Counted from the stretch's first letter, positions 1-5,118 are shown. The stretch is DNA of 5,118 nt from Bacteroidota bacterium (GCA_003023665.1 PXYR01000128.1:1-5118), one strand, 5' to 3'. Numbers and translations: made by a program. Notes: generated by a model not told the origin, from the letters alone.

Positions 1-877
1 GCGTAAAACGCTGACCAAATTCAGCGAATCTAAAACCGCTAGCTTCAATTGCCATTCTACCTGGATTCGTTTTGTTTCTAGTTGGGTTGCTGTGGTTGAG
101 GTGAATAAAATGAACTTTGTTACGGTTTTCTGGAGTCAAATGTTGCAGAAGCAATACACTTTCTGATATAAAAGGGTGTGGTACTTCAGCCATTGGACGA
201 GGCACTTCACCGTCTTCATAGAAAGTGCCGTCAATAAATGCATAGTCCACTAAAGGGATAATCGCGAGTATATTTTGCTCCCAGGCTGACCATTTGTCTA
301 TGTCCGGAATATACAGAGCTGTTTTGTTTTGTCCTTTGATATAGTACCCAACCGTTTCTGAATATTCGTCGCGGTGAGGGACTAAAACAGGCGTCATGAC
401 AATTCCGTTTTCAAGAGTAACTGGCAAGCTCTCTTGAAGGCCTCTAAGCTCAATATTTTCTAATCGGATTAATTGATCCCAAGGACCATTATTAAAAAGA
501 AATTCAAACATCCTATTCATAACATAAACGGGGACCTTGTGGGTGTTAGCTGCTTCGCGACCTAGATGAATGAGGCCACTATAGTGACCCACATGGGCAT
601 GCGTTAAAAAGATGGCCAGATTATTATGACCAAATTGCTCACGCAGATAGTTGGTTTGTTCCACAAAATCAGGCGTTGCATCTATGACCACGGATAAAGA
701 GGAGTCACATACGGCTATGCTTGCTACAAAATCATTCTCCTTTGGTTGGGCACAGCAATCCTTTTTGCAATTCATATGTGGGGAGCCGCCGTCTTGAAGT
801 GTGCCAATAACTATTAATTCTTGAGCTGTTGCTGAAGGATTTAAAAGGATAATAATTAGAACAAAAAGATATTTCAT
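1..877 (-). CDS. Exported PqqB-like MBL-fold metallo-hydrolase, 3' end cut by window edge
   Basis: I translated this frame by hand: 292 codons stay open from the ATG at 875-877 to the left edge. The protein starts with a signal peptide, probably cleaved after ATA (residues 16-18) with Gln19 at +1, so it should act in the periplasm or outside the cell. It then has a QDGGSPH stretch (28-34), a cysteine cluster C37-x3-C41-C42, a metal motif HAHVGH (93-98), PHRDE (167-171), PDIDKW (191-196), DGTF (216-219) and HLNHSNP (259-265). This order fits metallo-beta-lactamase-fold proteins often annotated as PQQ synthesis protein B-like. Likely metal ligands are H93, H95, H98, H168, D192 and H262. The usual Asp of HxHxDH is Gly97. 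No other PQQ gene is present, so a role in PQQ synthesis is not supported and the substrate is unknown. The start lies 12 bases after the stop of the barrel gene, which implies one operon. The last visible residues resemble the end of the fold, so little is probably missing. Confidence 0.9.
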   Translation of the reverse strand, partial: MKYLFVLIIILLNPSATAQELIVIGTLQDGGSPHMNCKKDCCAQPKENDFVASIAVCDSSLSVVIDATPDFVEQTNYLREQFGHNNLAIFLTHAHVGHYSGLIHLGREAANTHKVPVYVMNRMFEFLFNNGPWDQLIRLENIELRGLQESLPVTLENGIVMTPVLVPHRDEYSETVGYYIKGQNKTALYIPDIDKWSAWEQNILAIIPLVDYAFIDGTFYEDGEVPRPMAEVPHPFISESVLLLQHLTPENRNKVHFIHLNHSNPTRNKTNPGRMAIEASGFRFAEFGQRFT

Positions 878-884
878 GTTTAAG

Positions 885-893
885 TAGATTTAG
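885..893 (-). promoter_or_regulatory. CTAAATCTA leader motif before the hydrolase start
   Basis: On the minus strand the 9-mer CTAAATCTA ends 7 bases before the hydrolase ATG and spans the TAA stop of the barrel gene. The identical 9-mer sits 6 bases before the barrel ATG (2033-2041). The position is where a ribosome-binding region would lie, but the sequence is not a Shine-Dalgarno. It could be an A/U-rich translation enhancer or chance. Confidence 0.25.
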
Positions 894-2026
894 AATGCCT
901 CCCCAATAAAAAAGTAAACACCGCTACCTTCTCTAGTAAATGAAAGGTCTATTCGCGTGTATATGTCTTTATCTGGGAAGATTAAATATCTAACTCCCGC
1001 ACCGCCGGTTGGAAGGAATTGGTTCCACATAAAATCATGGTCATCGCCATAAACTTGACCGGCTGCAAGGAATACGCTCGCACCCCATTTTTTTGAAAAT
1101 CCAAAGGGTAATATTCTATATTCAATTTGCCCTGCAAGAAGATTTTTGTCCCTATAGCGCCCAAGATAATAACCGCGCATTAAGCTTTCTCCTCCCATAA
1201 GGGACAGCATGTTAAACGGAGCGTCTCCTCTGGTAAATTGTCCATAAAGTTGAGCAGCAAGCACGGTGTTTTTTTTGATGGGCCTGTAAATTCTGCTGTC
1301 AGAGATGTATGTGGTAAAGTTAAAATCGCTACCAATTTGGTCGCGGTAACTTAAAAATGCCCACTCGCTATAAAGCCCCTCTCTTGGATTCATTGCATTG
1401 TGGATATTGTCAAAAAGCAAACCCGCACCAAGACCAAGATTAGTTGAGCCGTTCTCACCAGTTTCAGGGGCTACATATTGCGCGGACGTTTCAAGATAAT
1501 CTACGTTAGCTAACCTCTGGTAATCAAGCTCTAGGCCAAAGTACAAAGAGGGCTTGACCTCTCTTAAAACCCGTTCTCTGAGTAGGGTGTACTGTCCGTC
1601 TATTAATGCGGTGTATTCCTGCGGGGATTCAGGGCCAATTCCATAATAAAACAATGGAAAACTTTGGTATCTCGCTCTTCCATAGACGAACCACTTGTTT
1701 TTATCTGAGTAAACAGCGTGATCCAGCCATATACCGTATTGATTTTCTTGGGTATAAAAAGTGAAGGCTTTTATCTCGCTTAGGCGATTACTTAAATCCT
1801 TGTTTGCAGAGTATACATAGAGGCTGCTAACGCCAAACTCCCATCTAGTTTCAGGCGAATACGCAAGTGTTGGATAATTGATAAGCTGCGGCGCTGCAGG
1901 GTCTTTTTGTGGACCTAGCATCTTTGTAAAATAGTTGCTTAGGAGAGGTGTTTTTCTTCTGGTAGAATCTTGAGCACTAACAGTCATGCTAAAAAAACAG
2001 ATAATAGAAAGGAGTAGGTTGCGCAT
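890..2026 (-). CDS. BamA/TamA-family (Omp85, Bac_surface_Ag) outer-membrane beta-barrel protein without POTRA domains
   Basis: The 378-residue protein has a signal peptide with likely cleavage after VSA (16-18), giving Gln19 at +1. It ends in Phe (FFIGEAF), as outer-membrane barrels usually do. Two stretches are typical of the Omp85 surface-antigen domain. One is LGLGAGLLFDN followed by PREGLYSEW (about 197-222). The other is GGESLMRGYYLGRYRD (278-293), whose RGYY (284-287) matches the conserved loop-6 RGY of BamA-like barrels. Only about 40 residues precede the first strand, so there is no room for a POTRA domain. It is therefore not the main BamA, which is about twice as long, but one of the short Omp85-like barrels common in Bacteroidota. 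Its cargo or substrate is unknown. It is the first gene of a leftward pair with the MBL-fold hydrolase and is divergent from the T9SS-cargo gene. The chosen ATG gives a complete signal peptide; no Shine-Dalgarno is visible, as expected in this phylum. Confidence 0.92.
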   Translation of the reverse strand: MRNLLLSIICFFSMTVSAQDSTRRKTPLLSNYFTKMLGPQKDPAAPQLINYPTLAYSPETRWEFGVSSLYVYSANKDLSNRLSEIKAFTFYTQENQYGIWLDHAVYSDKNKWFVYGRARYQSFPLFYYGIGPESPQEYTALIDGQYTLLRERVLREVKPSLYFGLELDYQRLANVDYLETSAQYVAPETGENGSTNLGLGAGLLFDNIHNAMNPREGLYSEWAFLSYRDQIGSDFNFTTYISDSRIYRPIKKNTVLAAQLYGQFTRGDAPFNMLSLMGGESLMRGYYLGRYRDKNLLAGQIEYRILPFGFSKKWGASVFLAAGQVYGDDHDFMWNQFLPTGGAGVRYLIFPDKDIYTRIDLSFTREGSGVYFFIGEAF

Positions 2027-2032
2027 CTAGAA

Positions 2033-2041
2033 TAGATTTAG
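2033..2041 (-). promoter_or_regulatory. CTAAATCTA leader motif before the barrel-gene start
   Basis: This is the second copy of the 9-mer described at 885-893, ending 6 bases before the barrel ATG on the minus strand. No AGGAGG-like sequence is present. The same element at the same distance from both starts of one operon suggests, without proving, a role in translation initiation. Confidence 0.25.
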
Positions 2042-2065
2042 GCGGGTTTTGTTTCACGCCGAAAA

Positions 2066-2096
2066 CAAATTTACAATACAAATGAAGTATGCGGAA
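2066..2096 (-). promoter_or_regulatory. Candidate Bacteroidota-type promoter for the barrel-hydrolase operon
   Basis: On the minus strand TAAATTTG (2066-2073) matches all fixed positions of the Bacteroidota -7 consensus TAnnTTTG. A partial -33 element, TTC instead of TTG, lies at 2094-2096 with a 20-base spacer. The expected transcript start, about 6-8 bases downstream, would give a leader of roughly 30 bases. The -7 match is good and the -33 match weak. Confidence 0.4.
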
Positions 2097-2176
2097 TGAT
2101 GAAACAGCTTTCATAAAACTTTAATAATCAGCAAATAAAGACGTAAGCACAAGCGTGCGTTTCGAAAAAATCGCCT

Positions 2177-2190
2177 TTAACCTATGTTAA
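2177..2190. repeat. Inverted repeat TTAAC-N4-GTTAA, possible operator
   Basis: TTAAC (2177-2181) and GTTAA (2186-2190) form a short perfect inverted repeat in the divergent intergenic region. A second repeat of the same half-sites lies at 2230-2245, centred 54 bases away. Paired, similar half-sites between divergent genes are what a dimeric DNA-binding protein would use. The sites are short and A/T-rich, so chance remains possible. Confidence 0.3.
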
Positions 2191-2193
2191 TGG

Positions 2194-2220
2194 TTGTTTC
2201 ATGAAGAACACTTTTATTTG
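2194..2220 (+). promoter_or_regulatory. Weak candidate promoter for the T9SS-cargo gene
   Basis: TTG (2194-2196) is followed after 16 bases by TTTATTTG (2213-2220), which differs from the Bacteroidota -7 box TAnnTTTG at one fixed base. The spacer is one base shorter than the usual range. A start near 2227 would give a leader of about 70 bases and place the inverted repeat 2230-2245 at the beginning of the transcript. I see no better match between 2190 and 2298. Confidence 0.22.
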
Positions 2221-2226
2221 TTGAAC

Positions 2227-2247
2227 GTTTTAACAGAAAGGTTAAAC
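2227..2247. repeat. Inverted repeat GTTTTAAC-N6-GTTAAAC, possible operator
   Basis: GTTTTAAC (2227-2234) and GTTAAAC (2241-2247) are inverted copies apart from one extra T in the left arm; the perfect core is TTAAC-N6-GTTAA (2230-2245). It lies just downstream of the weak rightward promoter candidate, where a bound repressor could block transcription. A further lone GTTAA occurs at 2264-2268. Its use as a binding site is inferred. Confidence 0.3.
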
Positions 2248-2298
2248 AAAACACATCTTCTTTGTTAAAGACAATACTAACCTAAAAGAAAAACGAAC

Positions 2299-3288
2299 AT
2301 GAAAAAAACTACCCTTCGTACCCTTTTACTTGCATTACTCACCACTACGCTTGGTTGGAGCCAGCCTGTAGGTTCAGTAATCATTTCAGGAACCGTAATT
2401 GATTCAGCATCAGGAAACCCGTTACCAAACTGGGAGGTTTACATGGCTGATACCGCCAGCTACGCAGCCGGTATGAGCATGTTGACATACACAGATATAA
2501 ACGGTAATTTTTCGGATACCTTGGATCTATACGATTCAGCGGGCGTGGTCTTTGCGTATGCAGATAACAATTGCAACAATACGGGAGCTTCCAACGTCTT
2601 TGTGCAGTCCTATTCTTTTGGACCCAACCTGCCTTCAACGGTGTCTTGCACAGCATCATTTATCACTTGTAGCTCTAATTCTGGCGGCGGTTCTGGTTCT
2701 GGTGGCGTAAATTGTAAAGCTGAATTTGAGATTGATACATCTCTTACGGGTAGCGGACAAATTGTGCTCTACAATACCTCCAAAGTAAATTCGAACAGTG
2801 TTTTAAATTCCCCGTTTGTAATGTACGAGTGGTTTTGGGGCAATGGAGCTTCAAGTCTAGGTTCTTTGCCATCGTATCAATACACAACTAGTGGTCCAAT
2901 TGATATTTGTTTAGAACAATCTGTTTTCGATAGTCAAGGAAACCTCTTGTGTAGCGACCTGTTCTGTGATTCACTCTATATAGATACCGCAGGAAACGTA
3001 AGTTTTAAAGGGGTTAACGTAAGCGTTAATGTTTTTGCGCCAGGTCAAATGTCAACACTGGAAGAAACTCAAGTTGATTTTGAGGTGTTTCCTAATCCCA
3101 CATCAAACATTGTGAACATTGAGCCATTAATGGAAGGAAGTTTTCAGCTGTTTAATGAACTTGGGCAAATGTTGGATGAAGGCGCCATTCAATCAACATA
3201 TGACTTAACAAACTATGAAAACGGAGTATATATTCTATTGCTTCAGACGGCTAAAGAGAGTAGGCATATAAAACTGATAAAACAGTAA
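2299..3288 (+). CDS. Secreted multidomain protein with T9SS type A C-terminal sorting domain
   Basis: The 329-residue protein starts with a signal peptide (1-21) probably cut between Ser21 and Gln22. Residues about 26-124 look like a carboxypeptidase-regulatory or CnaB-type beta-sandwich: SGTVIDSASGNPLPNWEVY (30-48), TDINGNF (65-71), then a C92/C117/C124 cysteine set. A Gly/Ser linker (about 125-137) leads to a PKD-like domain (139-231) with YEWFWGNG (176-183) in place of the common WxFGDG, a YQYTTSGP turn (193-200) and cysteines C204, C218 and C223. Residues about 260-329 form the type A sorting domain: FEVFPNPTSN (261-270), LFNELGQ (284-290), YDLTNYENGVYIL (301-313) and a basic end, IKLIKQ. 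By family knowledge such proteins cross the inner membrane by Sec, then the outer membrane by T9SS, with the C-terminal domain removed and the protein often anchored to the surface. No catalytic domain is visible, so adhesion or a structural role is likely but inferred. The ATG follows an A-rich leader. Confidence 0.93.
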   Translation: MKKTTLRTLLLALLTTTLGWSQPVGSVIISGTVIDSASGNPLPNWEVYMADTASYAAGMSMLTYTDINGNFSDTLDLYDSAGVVFAYADNNCNNTGASNVFVQSYSFGPNLPSTVSCTASFITCSSNSGGGSGSGGVNCKAEFEIDTSLTGSGQIVLYNTSKVNSNSVLNSPFVMYEWFWGNGASSLGSLPSYQYTTSGPIDICLEQSVFDSQGNLLCSDLFCDSLYIDTAGNVSFKGVNVSVNVFAPGQMSTLEETQVDFEVFPNPTSNIVNIEPLMEGSFQLFNELGQMLDEGAIQSTYDLTNYENGVYILLLQTAKESRHIKLIKQ

Positions 3289-3307
3289 GCCGGCTATTCA
3301 AAAAACT

Positions 3308-3337
3308 AAAAGCCTGTCGCACAAGCGACAGGCTTTT
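3308..3337. terminator. Bidirectional rho-independent terminator
   Basis: GCCTGTCGC (3312-3320) pairs perfectly with GCGACAGGC (3325-3333) around the loop ACAA, and flanking AAAA/TTTT extend the stem to 13 pairs. Rightward it ends in TTTTG, 20-49 bases past the cargo gene stop. Leftward the stem is followed by TTTTAGTTTTTTG, a better U tract, so it should also stop the convergent regulator gene, perhaps more efficiently. Confidence 0.93.
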
Positions 3338-3341
3338 GTAT

Positions 3342-3380
3342 GTGATAATAAGATCATTGTTATCACGACTTTAAGTGATA
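3342..3380. repeat. Three alternating GTGATA/TATCAC elements able to form exclusive hairpins
   Basis: GTGATAA (3342-3348) is complementary to TTATCAC (3360-3366), giving a 10-pair stem with one G-T around the loop GATCA. The same TATCAC (3361-3366) is also complementary to GTGATA (3375-3380), with an 8-base loop. Only one hairpin can form at a time. The set lies between the regulator stop codon (3390) and the terminator. Neither hairpin has a U tract, so neither looks like a terminator. It could be an mRNA 3' stability element, a protein-binding palindrome or chance. Confidence 0.55.
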
Positions 3381-3389
3381 CCGTACAAA

Positions 3390-4967
3390 TTATCTGTTTG
3401 AGTATTCAATGGACTTCATTACCAGCGAGATTTTTTTGTATTTGGAGTTTTGAATACCAAAATAGTCATACATTCTGCGAAGCGAAGAGCCAATCCCGTC
3501 AACACTTAAAAAAACGCTCTCTGCTATTTTCGCATTAGAAATCACGGGGTCAGATTGAATAGTCTGGAGCACCTTCCAGTCTGTATCGTTTAAACGCCTT
3601 TCAATCGCTTTCTCAATTTTTGCACGAGATAATTTGTAGTCAGCTGGATTTACCAATTGCGCCCCGCTCTTCGCCGCTCTAAGCCTGTCAATTTCATTCA
3701 AAAGACTAGTTCTTTTTTCAATATTAATGTGCTTTTGATAAAGAAACACGATGATGAAAATAAATACAGCAACCCCTAATAAGGAGTACGCTAAAAATGA
3801 AGCCCTTAAATTTTTAAGGACGAGCTTTGAGTTTGATTTTTCGTTTTCTAGATCAATTTCATATTTGATTGTTCCTCGGATCAAAGCAAGGTCGTTCTTT
3901 TTCTGTTGCGTTTCTTTCTGAGCTTCTCCAAGTTTCTCATTAATGAGCAGCGCTTCTTCCCACTGACCATTGCTTTTATAATGTGTCATTAAGTACTCAA
4001 ACACATCTTCTTTAAGGTCGTTGGAAAGTTCGTCAGGCTGGTTTTTTACCATAGAAACAAACTCATTTGCAACAACACTTGGGCTCTTCTTTGCAAGAGA
4101 CAAAAGTTGAATTACCCTTGCCTCAAGAAGCAAAGAAGAGTTTCCTATTTCTTCACAAAGAGACAGGTTTTCCTCTGCAAAAAAAGATGCCTGCTGGTAG
4201 TTTTGTAACGCCAAGCGGGTCCTGGCGAGATAGGCATAACAACCTGCTCTAAGGATGATGTCTTCTTTTAACTCTAGGGAATCTAACGCCTGTGAAAACA
4301 ACGAATCGGAACTTATGTAGTCCTCGGTCTCAAAATCAATTAAGGCTAAATTCATGATTATAATTGCCTGATTATGAATCTTTTGTTTTAACTGTCTGTA
4401 AAGGTTTTGTGCAGTCTTTAAGTAGCTTTCAGCTAATTCGTAGTTTTCAATTTGTAAGTAGACATTACCTATGCTATTGTGCATAGCTGCTGCAAATTCA
4501 TGATGATTTTCCGATTCAAATATCTTCAATGCAGCCGTAAAAGCCTGAAAGGCCTCAAAATACATAAGCTCTTCAAGATAGACATTGCCTTTGTTTGCGG
4601 TTATAATTCCGGTAAAAACCATATCATCAATGCCTTTAGCGGTTTCTATAGCTTTGTTGTATAGCCTTAAAGCATTATCAAAATTCCCTTTATCACGAAA
4701 AATATTTGCCTTGTTCACATAGGCACCCGCCTCTTTTCTAACCAGACCGTTCTGCTTGGTTAAATCTAGGTATACATCAAGAGCCGTAAGTGCAGAGTCA
4801 GGATACACGCGCTGCGTTAAAACCTGATACTCTTCTAAGGCTTTAAGTCTGGTTGTATCGTTTAACCCTTTGTTGGCCCACACGTCCCTTAATGAGTCAA
4901 TTTGCGCAGCACCAATAAAAGGCATTATGGTTAAAAAGAAAACAAAAAGTCGGGCGGCATTAGACAT
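3390..4967 (-). CDS. Transmembrane TPR regulator with C-terminal helix-turn-helix (TPR-TM-HTH)
   Basis: The 525-residue protein begins with a signal peptide probably cut between Ala21 and Gln22. TPR units follow at a regular 40-residue spacing: about 80-113, 120-153, 160-193, 200-233 and 240-273, each with the small-residue and aromatic pattern (for example NKANIFRDKGNFDNALRLYN, 85-104). A degenerate unit lies at 42-75 and a further one near 320-353. A helical region (354-387) leads into one membrane span (about 390-410) and a short charged coiled coil (411-432). The last 65 residues (about 459-523) form a LuxR-like winged HTH: LNDTDWKVLQTI (459-470), ISNAKIAESVFLSVDGIGSS (476-495), LRRMYDYFGI (496-505). 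This predicts periplasmic TPRs that sense a protein or peptide and a cytoplasmic DNA-binding end. No kinase or receiver domain is present. Such proteins are frequent in Bacteroidota; the ligand and targets here are unknown. It is convergent with the T9SS-cargo gene. Confidence 0.92.
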   Translation of the reverse strand: MSNAARLFVFFLTIMPFIGAAQIDSLRDVWANKGLNDTTRLKALEEYQVLTQRVYPDSALTALDVYLDLTKQNGLVRKEAGAYVNKANIFRDKGNFDNALRLYNKAIETAKGIDDMVFTGIITANKGNVYLEELMYFEAFQAFTAALKIFESENHHEFAAAMHNSIGNVYLQIENYELAESYLKTAQNLYRQLKQKIHNQAIIIMNLALIDFETEDYISSDSLFSQALDSLELKEDIILRAGCYAYLARTRLALQNYQQASFFAEENLSLCEEIGNSSLLLEARVIQLLSLAKKSPSVVANEFVSMVKNQPDELSNDLKEDVFEYLMTHYKSNGQWEEALLINEKLGEAQKETQQKKNDLALIRGTIKYEIDLENEKSNSKLVLKNLRASFLAYSLLGVAVFIFIIVFLYQKHINIEKRTSLLNEIDRLRAAKSGAQLVNPADYKLSRAKIEKAIERRLNDTDWKVLQTIQSDPVISNAKIAESVFLSVDGIGSSLRRMYDYFGIQNSKYKKISLVMKSIEYSNR

Positions 4968-4968
4968 T

Positions 4969-4996
4969 GTGTAGCAGTTGTAAATACAAACTACAC
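4969..4996 (-). promoter_or_regulatory. Leader hairpin abutting the regulator start codon
   Basis: GTGTAG (4969-4974) and CTACAC (4991-4996) are perfect inverted copies, with an inner TTGT/ACAA pairing (4978-4981 with 4986-4989) closing a small loop. In the leftward transcript the 3' arm ends one base before the ATG, so folding would partly hide the start. The DNA symmetry could equally be a protein-binding site between the divergent genes. I found no convincing TAnnTTTG box here; TAGTTTG (4988-4994, minus strand) is one base short. Confidence 0.35.
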
Positions 4997-5014
4997 GAAG
5001 TTAATTTAATACGA

Positions 5015-5032
5015 TTCACCTTTAGGCGTGAA
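5015..5032. promoter_or_regulatory. Short palindrome TTCAC-N8-GTGAA before the right-edge ORF
   Basis: TTCAC (5015-5019) and GTGAA (5028-5032) are perfect inverted copies, and the right arm touches the ATG at 5033. Upstream, TTG (4978-4980) and TAATTTAA (5002-5009) with a 21-base spacer are a weak promoter candidate for the rightward frame. The palindrome could be an operator or chance. Confidence 0.22.
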
Positions 5033-5118
5033 ATGAAGAAAAACAGCAAAATGTTGAGTATAAATCTCCGTAGCAGAGTATTTTGGAGCCTATATTCTAT
5101 TCTACCTAATGGTATTCA
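5033..5118 (+). CDS. Possible start of a divergent gene, cut by window edge
   Basis: An ATG at 5033 opens a frame that stays free of stops to the end of the window (28 codons). The peptide begins MKKNSKMLSINLRSRVF and continues WSLYSILPNGI. It is basic with moderately hydrophobic residues from about 17 to 25, which would fit an N-terminus but is not a clear signal peptide. It is divergent from the TPR regulator with 65 bases between starts, the usual place for a gene on the opposite strand. The other possible ATG is codon 7 (5051). The fragment is too short to assign a family, and it could be a non-coding open frame. Confidence 0.42.
   Translation, partial: MKKNSKMLSINLRSRVFWSLYSILPNGI

Noticed and set aside
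1..877. Hydrolase as the true PQQ biosynthesis gene pqqB
   Set aside because: It has a signal peptide and lies beside an outer-membrane barrel with no other pqq gene in the window, so only a PqqB-like fold is supported.
982..1164. Minus-strand frame of 60 codons inside the barrel gene
   Set aside because: It lies wholly within the well-supported barrel gene in another frame of the same strand and has no recognisable motif.
2041..2060. GGCG/CGCC hairpin in the barrel leader, and the 9-mer GGCGTGAAA shared with the region before 5033
   Set aside because: The stem is only four pairs with a 12-base loop, and a single 9-base match between leaders is too weak to call a motif.
2141..2160. Imperfect hairpin around GCAC-AAGC-GTGC in the divergent intergenic region
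   Set aside because: The pairing is short and interrupted, no U tract follows, and no terminator or riboswitch pattern can be recognised.
2201..2224. Mini-ORF encoding MKNTFIC in the cargo gene upstream region
   Set aside because: Seven codons in A/T-rich DNA arise easily by chance; it overlaps the candidate promoter and has no attenuator structure after it.
2381..2659. Minus-strand frame of 92 codons antisense to the T9SS-cargo gene
   Set aside because: It is fully antisense to a clear coding region and its composition (many Arg, Cys, Tyr, Pro) looks like a shadow translation.
4067..4664. Two plus-strand frames of 61 codons each (4067-4252 and 4479-4664) antisense to the TPR regulator
   Set aside because: Both are opposite conserved TPR coding sequence and show no domain, signal peptide or initiation signal of their own.

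Overview
The window looks like chromosomal DNA of a Bacteroidota bacterium, most likely a member of Flavobacteriales. The evidence is one protein ending in a type IX secretion (T9SS) type A sorting domain, four signal peptides that each put glutamine at position +1 of the mature protein, A/T-rich leaders without Shine-Dalgarno sequences, and a TAnnTTTG-like promoter box. I see no mobile element, rRNA, tRNA, CRISPR array or phage gene.

Layout from left to right. Positions 1-2026 hold a two-gene leftward unit. A POTRA-less Omp85/BamA-type outer-membrane beta-barrel gene (890-2026) is followed after 12 bases by an exported PqqB-like metallo-beta-lactamase-fold protein, which is cut by the left edge (1-877). 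A 272-bp divergent intergenic region (2027-2298) carries candidate promoters and two TTAAC/GTTAA inverted repeats. Rightward of it lies a secreted multidomain protein with a T9SS C-terminal sorting domain (2299-3288). A strong bidirectional terminator (3308-3337) and a set of three complementary GTGATA/TATCAC elements (3342-3380) separate it from a convergent leftward gene (3390-4967). That gene encodes a transmembrane regulator with periplasmic TPR repeats, one membrane helix and a cytoplasmic helix-turn-helix. A 65-bp divergent gap then leads to a possible gene start running off the right edge (5033-5118).

All four well-supported proteins are exported or membrane-anchored, so the window concerns the cell envelope. 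The barrel and the hydrolase are probably co-transcribed. The T9SS cargo and the TPR regulator are convergent and share a terminator but show no other link. The most useful points are the HxHxGH metal motif in the hydrolase, the barrel-hydrolase pairing with a shared 9-base leader motif, the kinase-free TPR-TM-HTH regulator, and the small symmetric DNA elements in the intergenic regions. I see no clear sign of a wholly new system.
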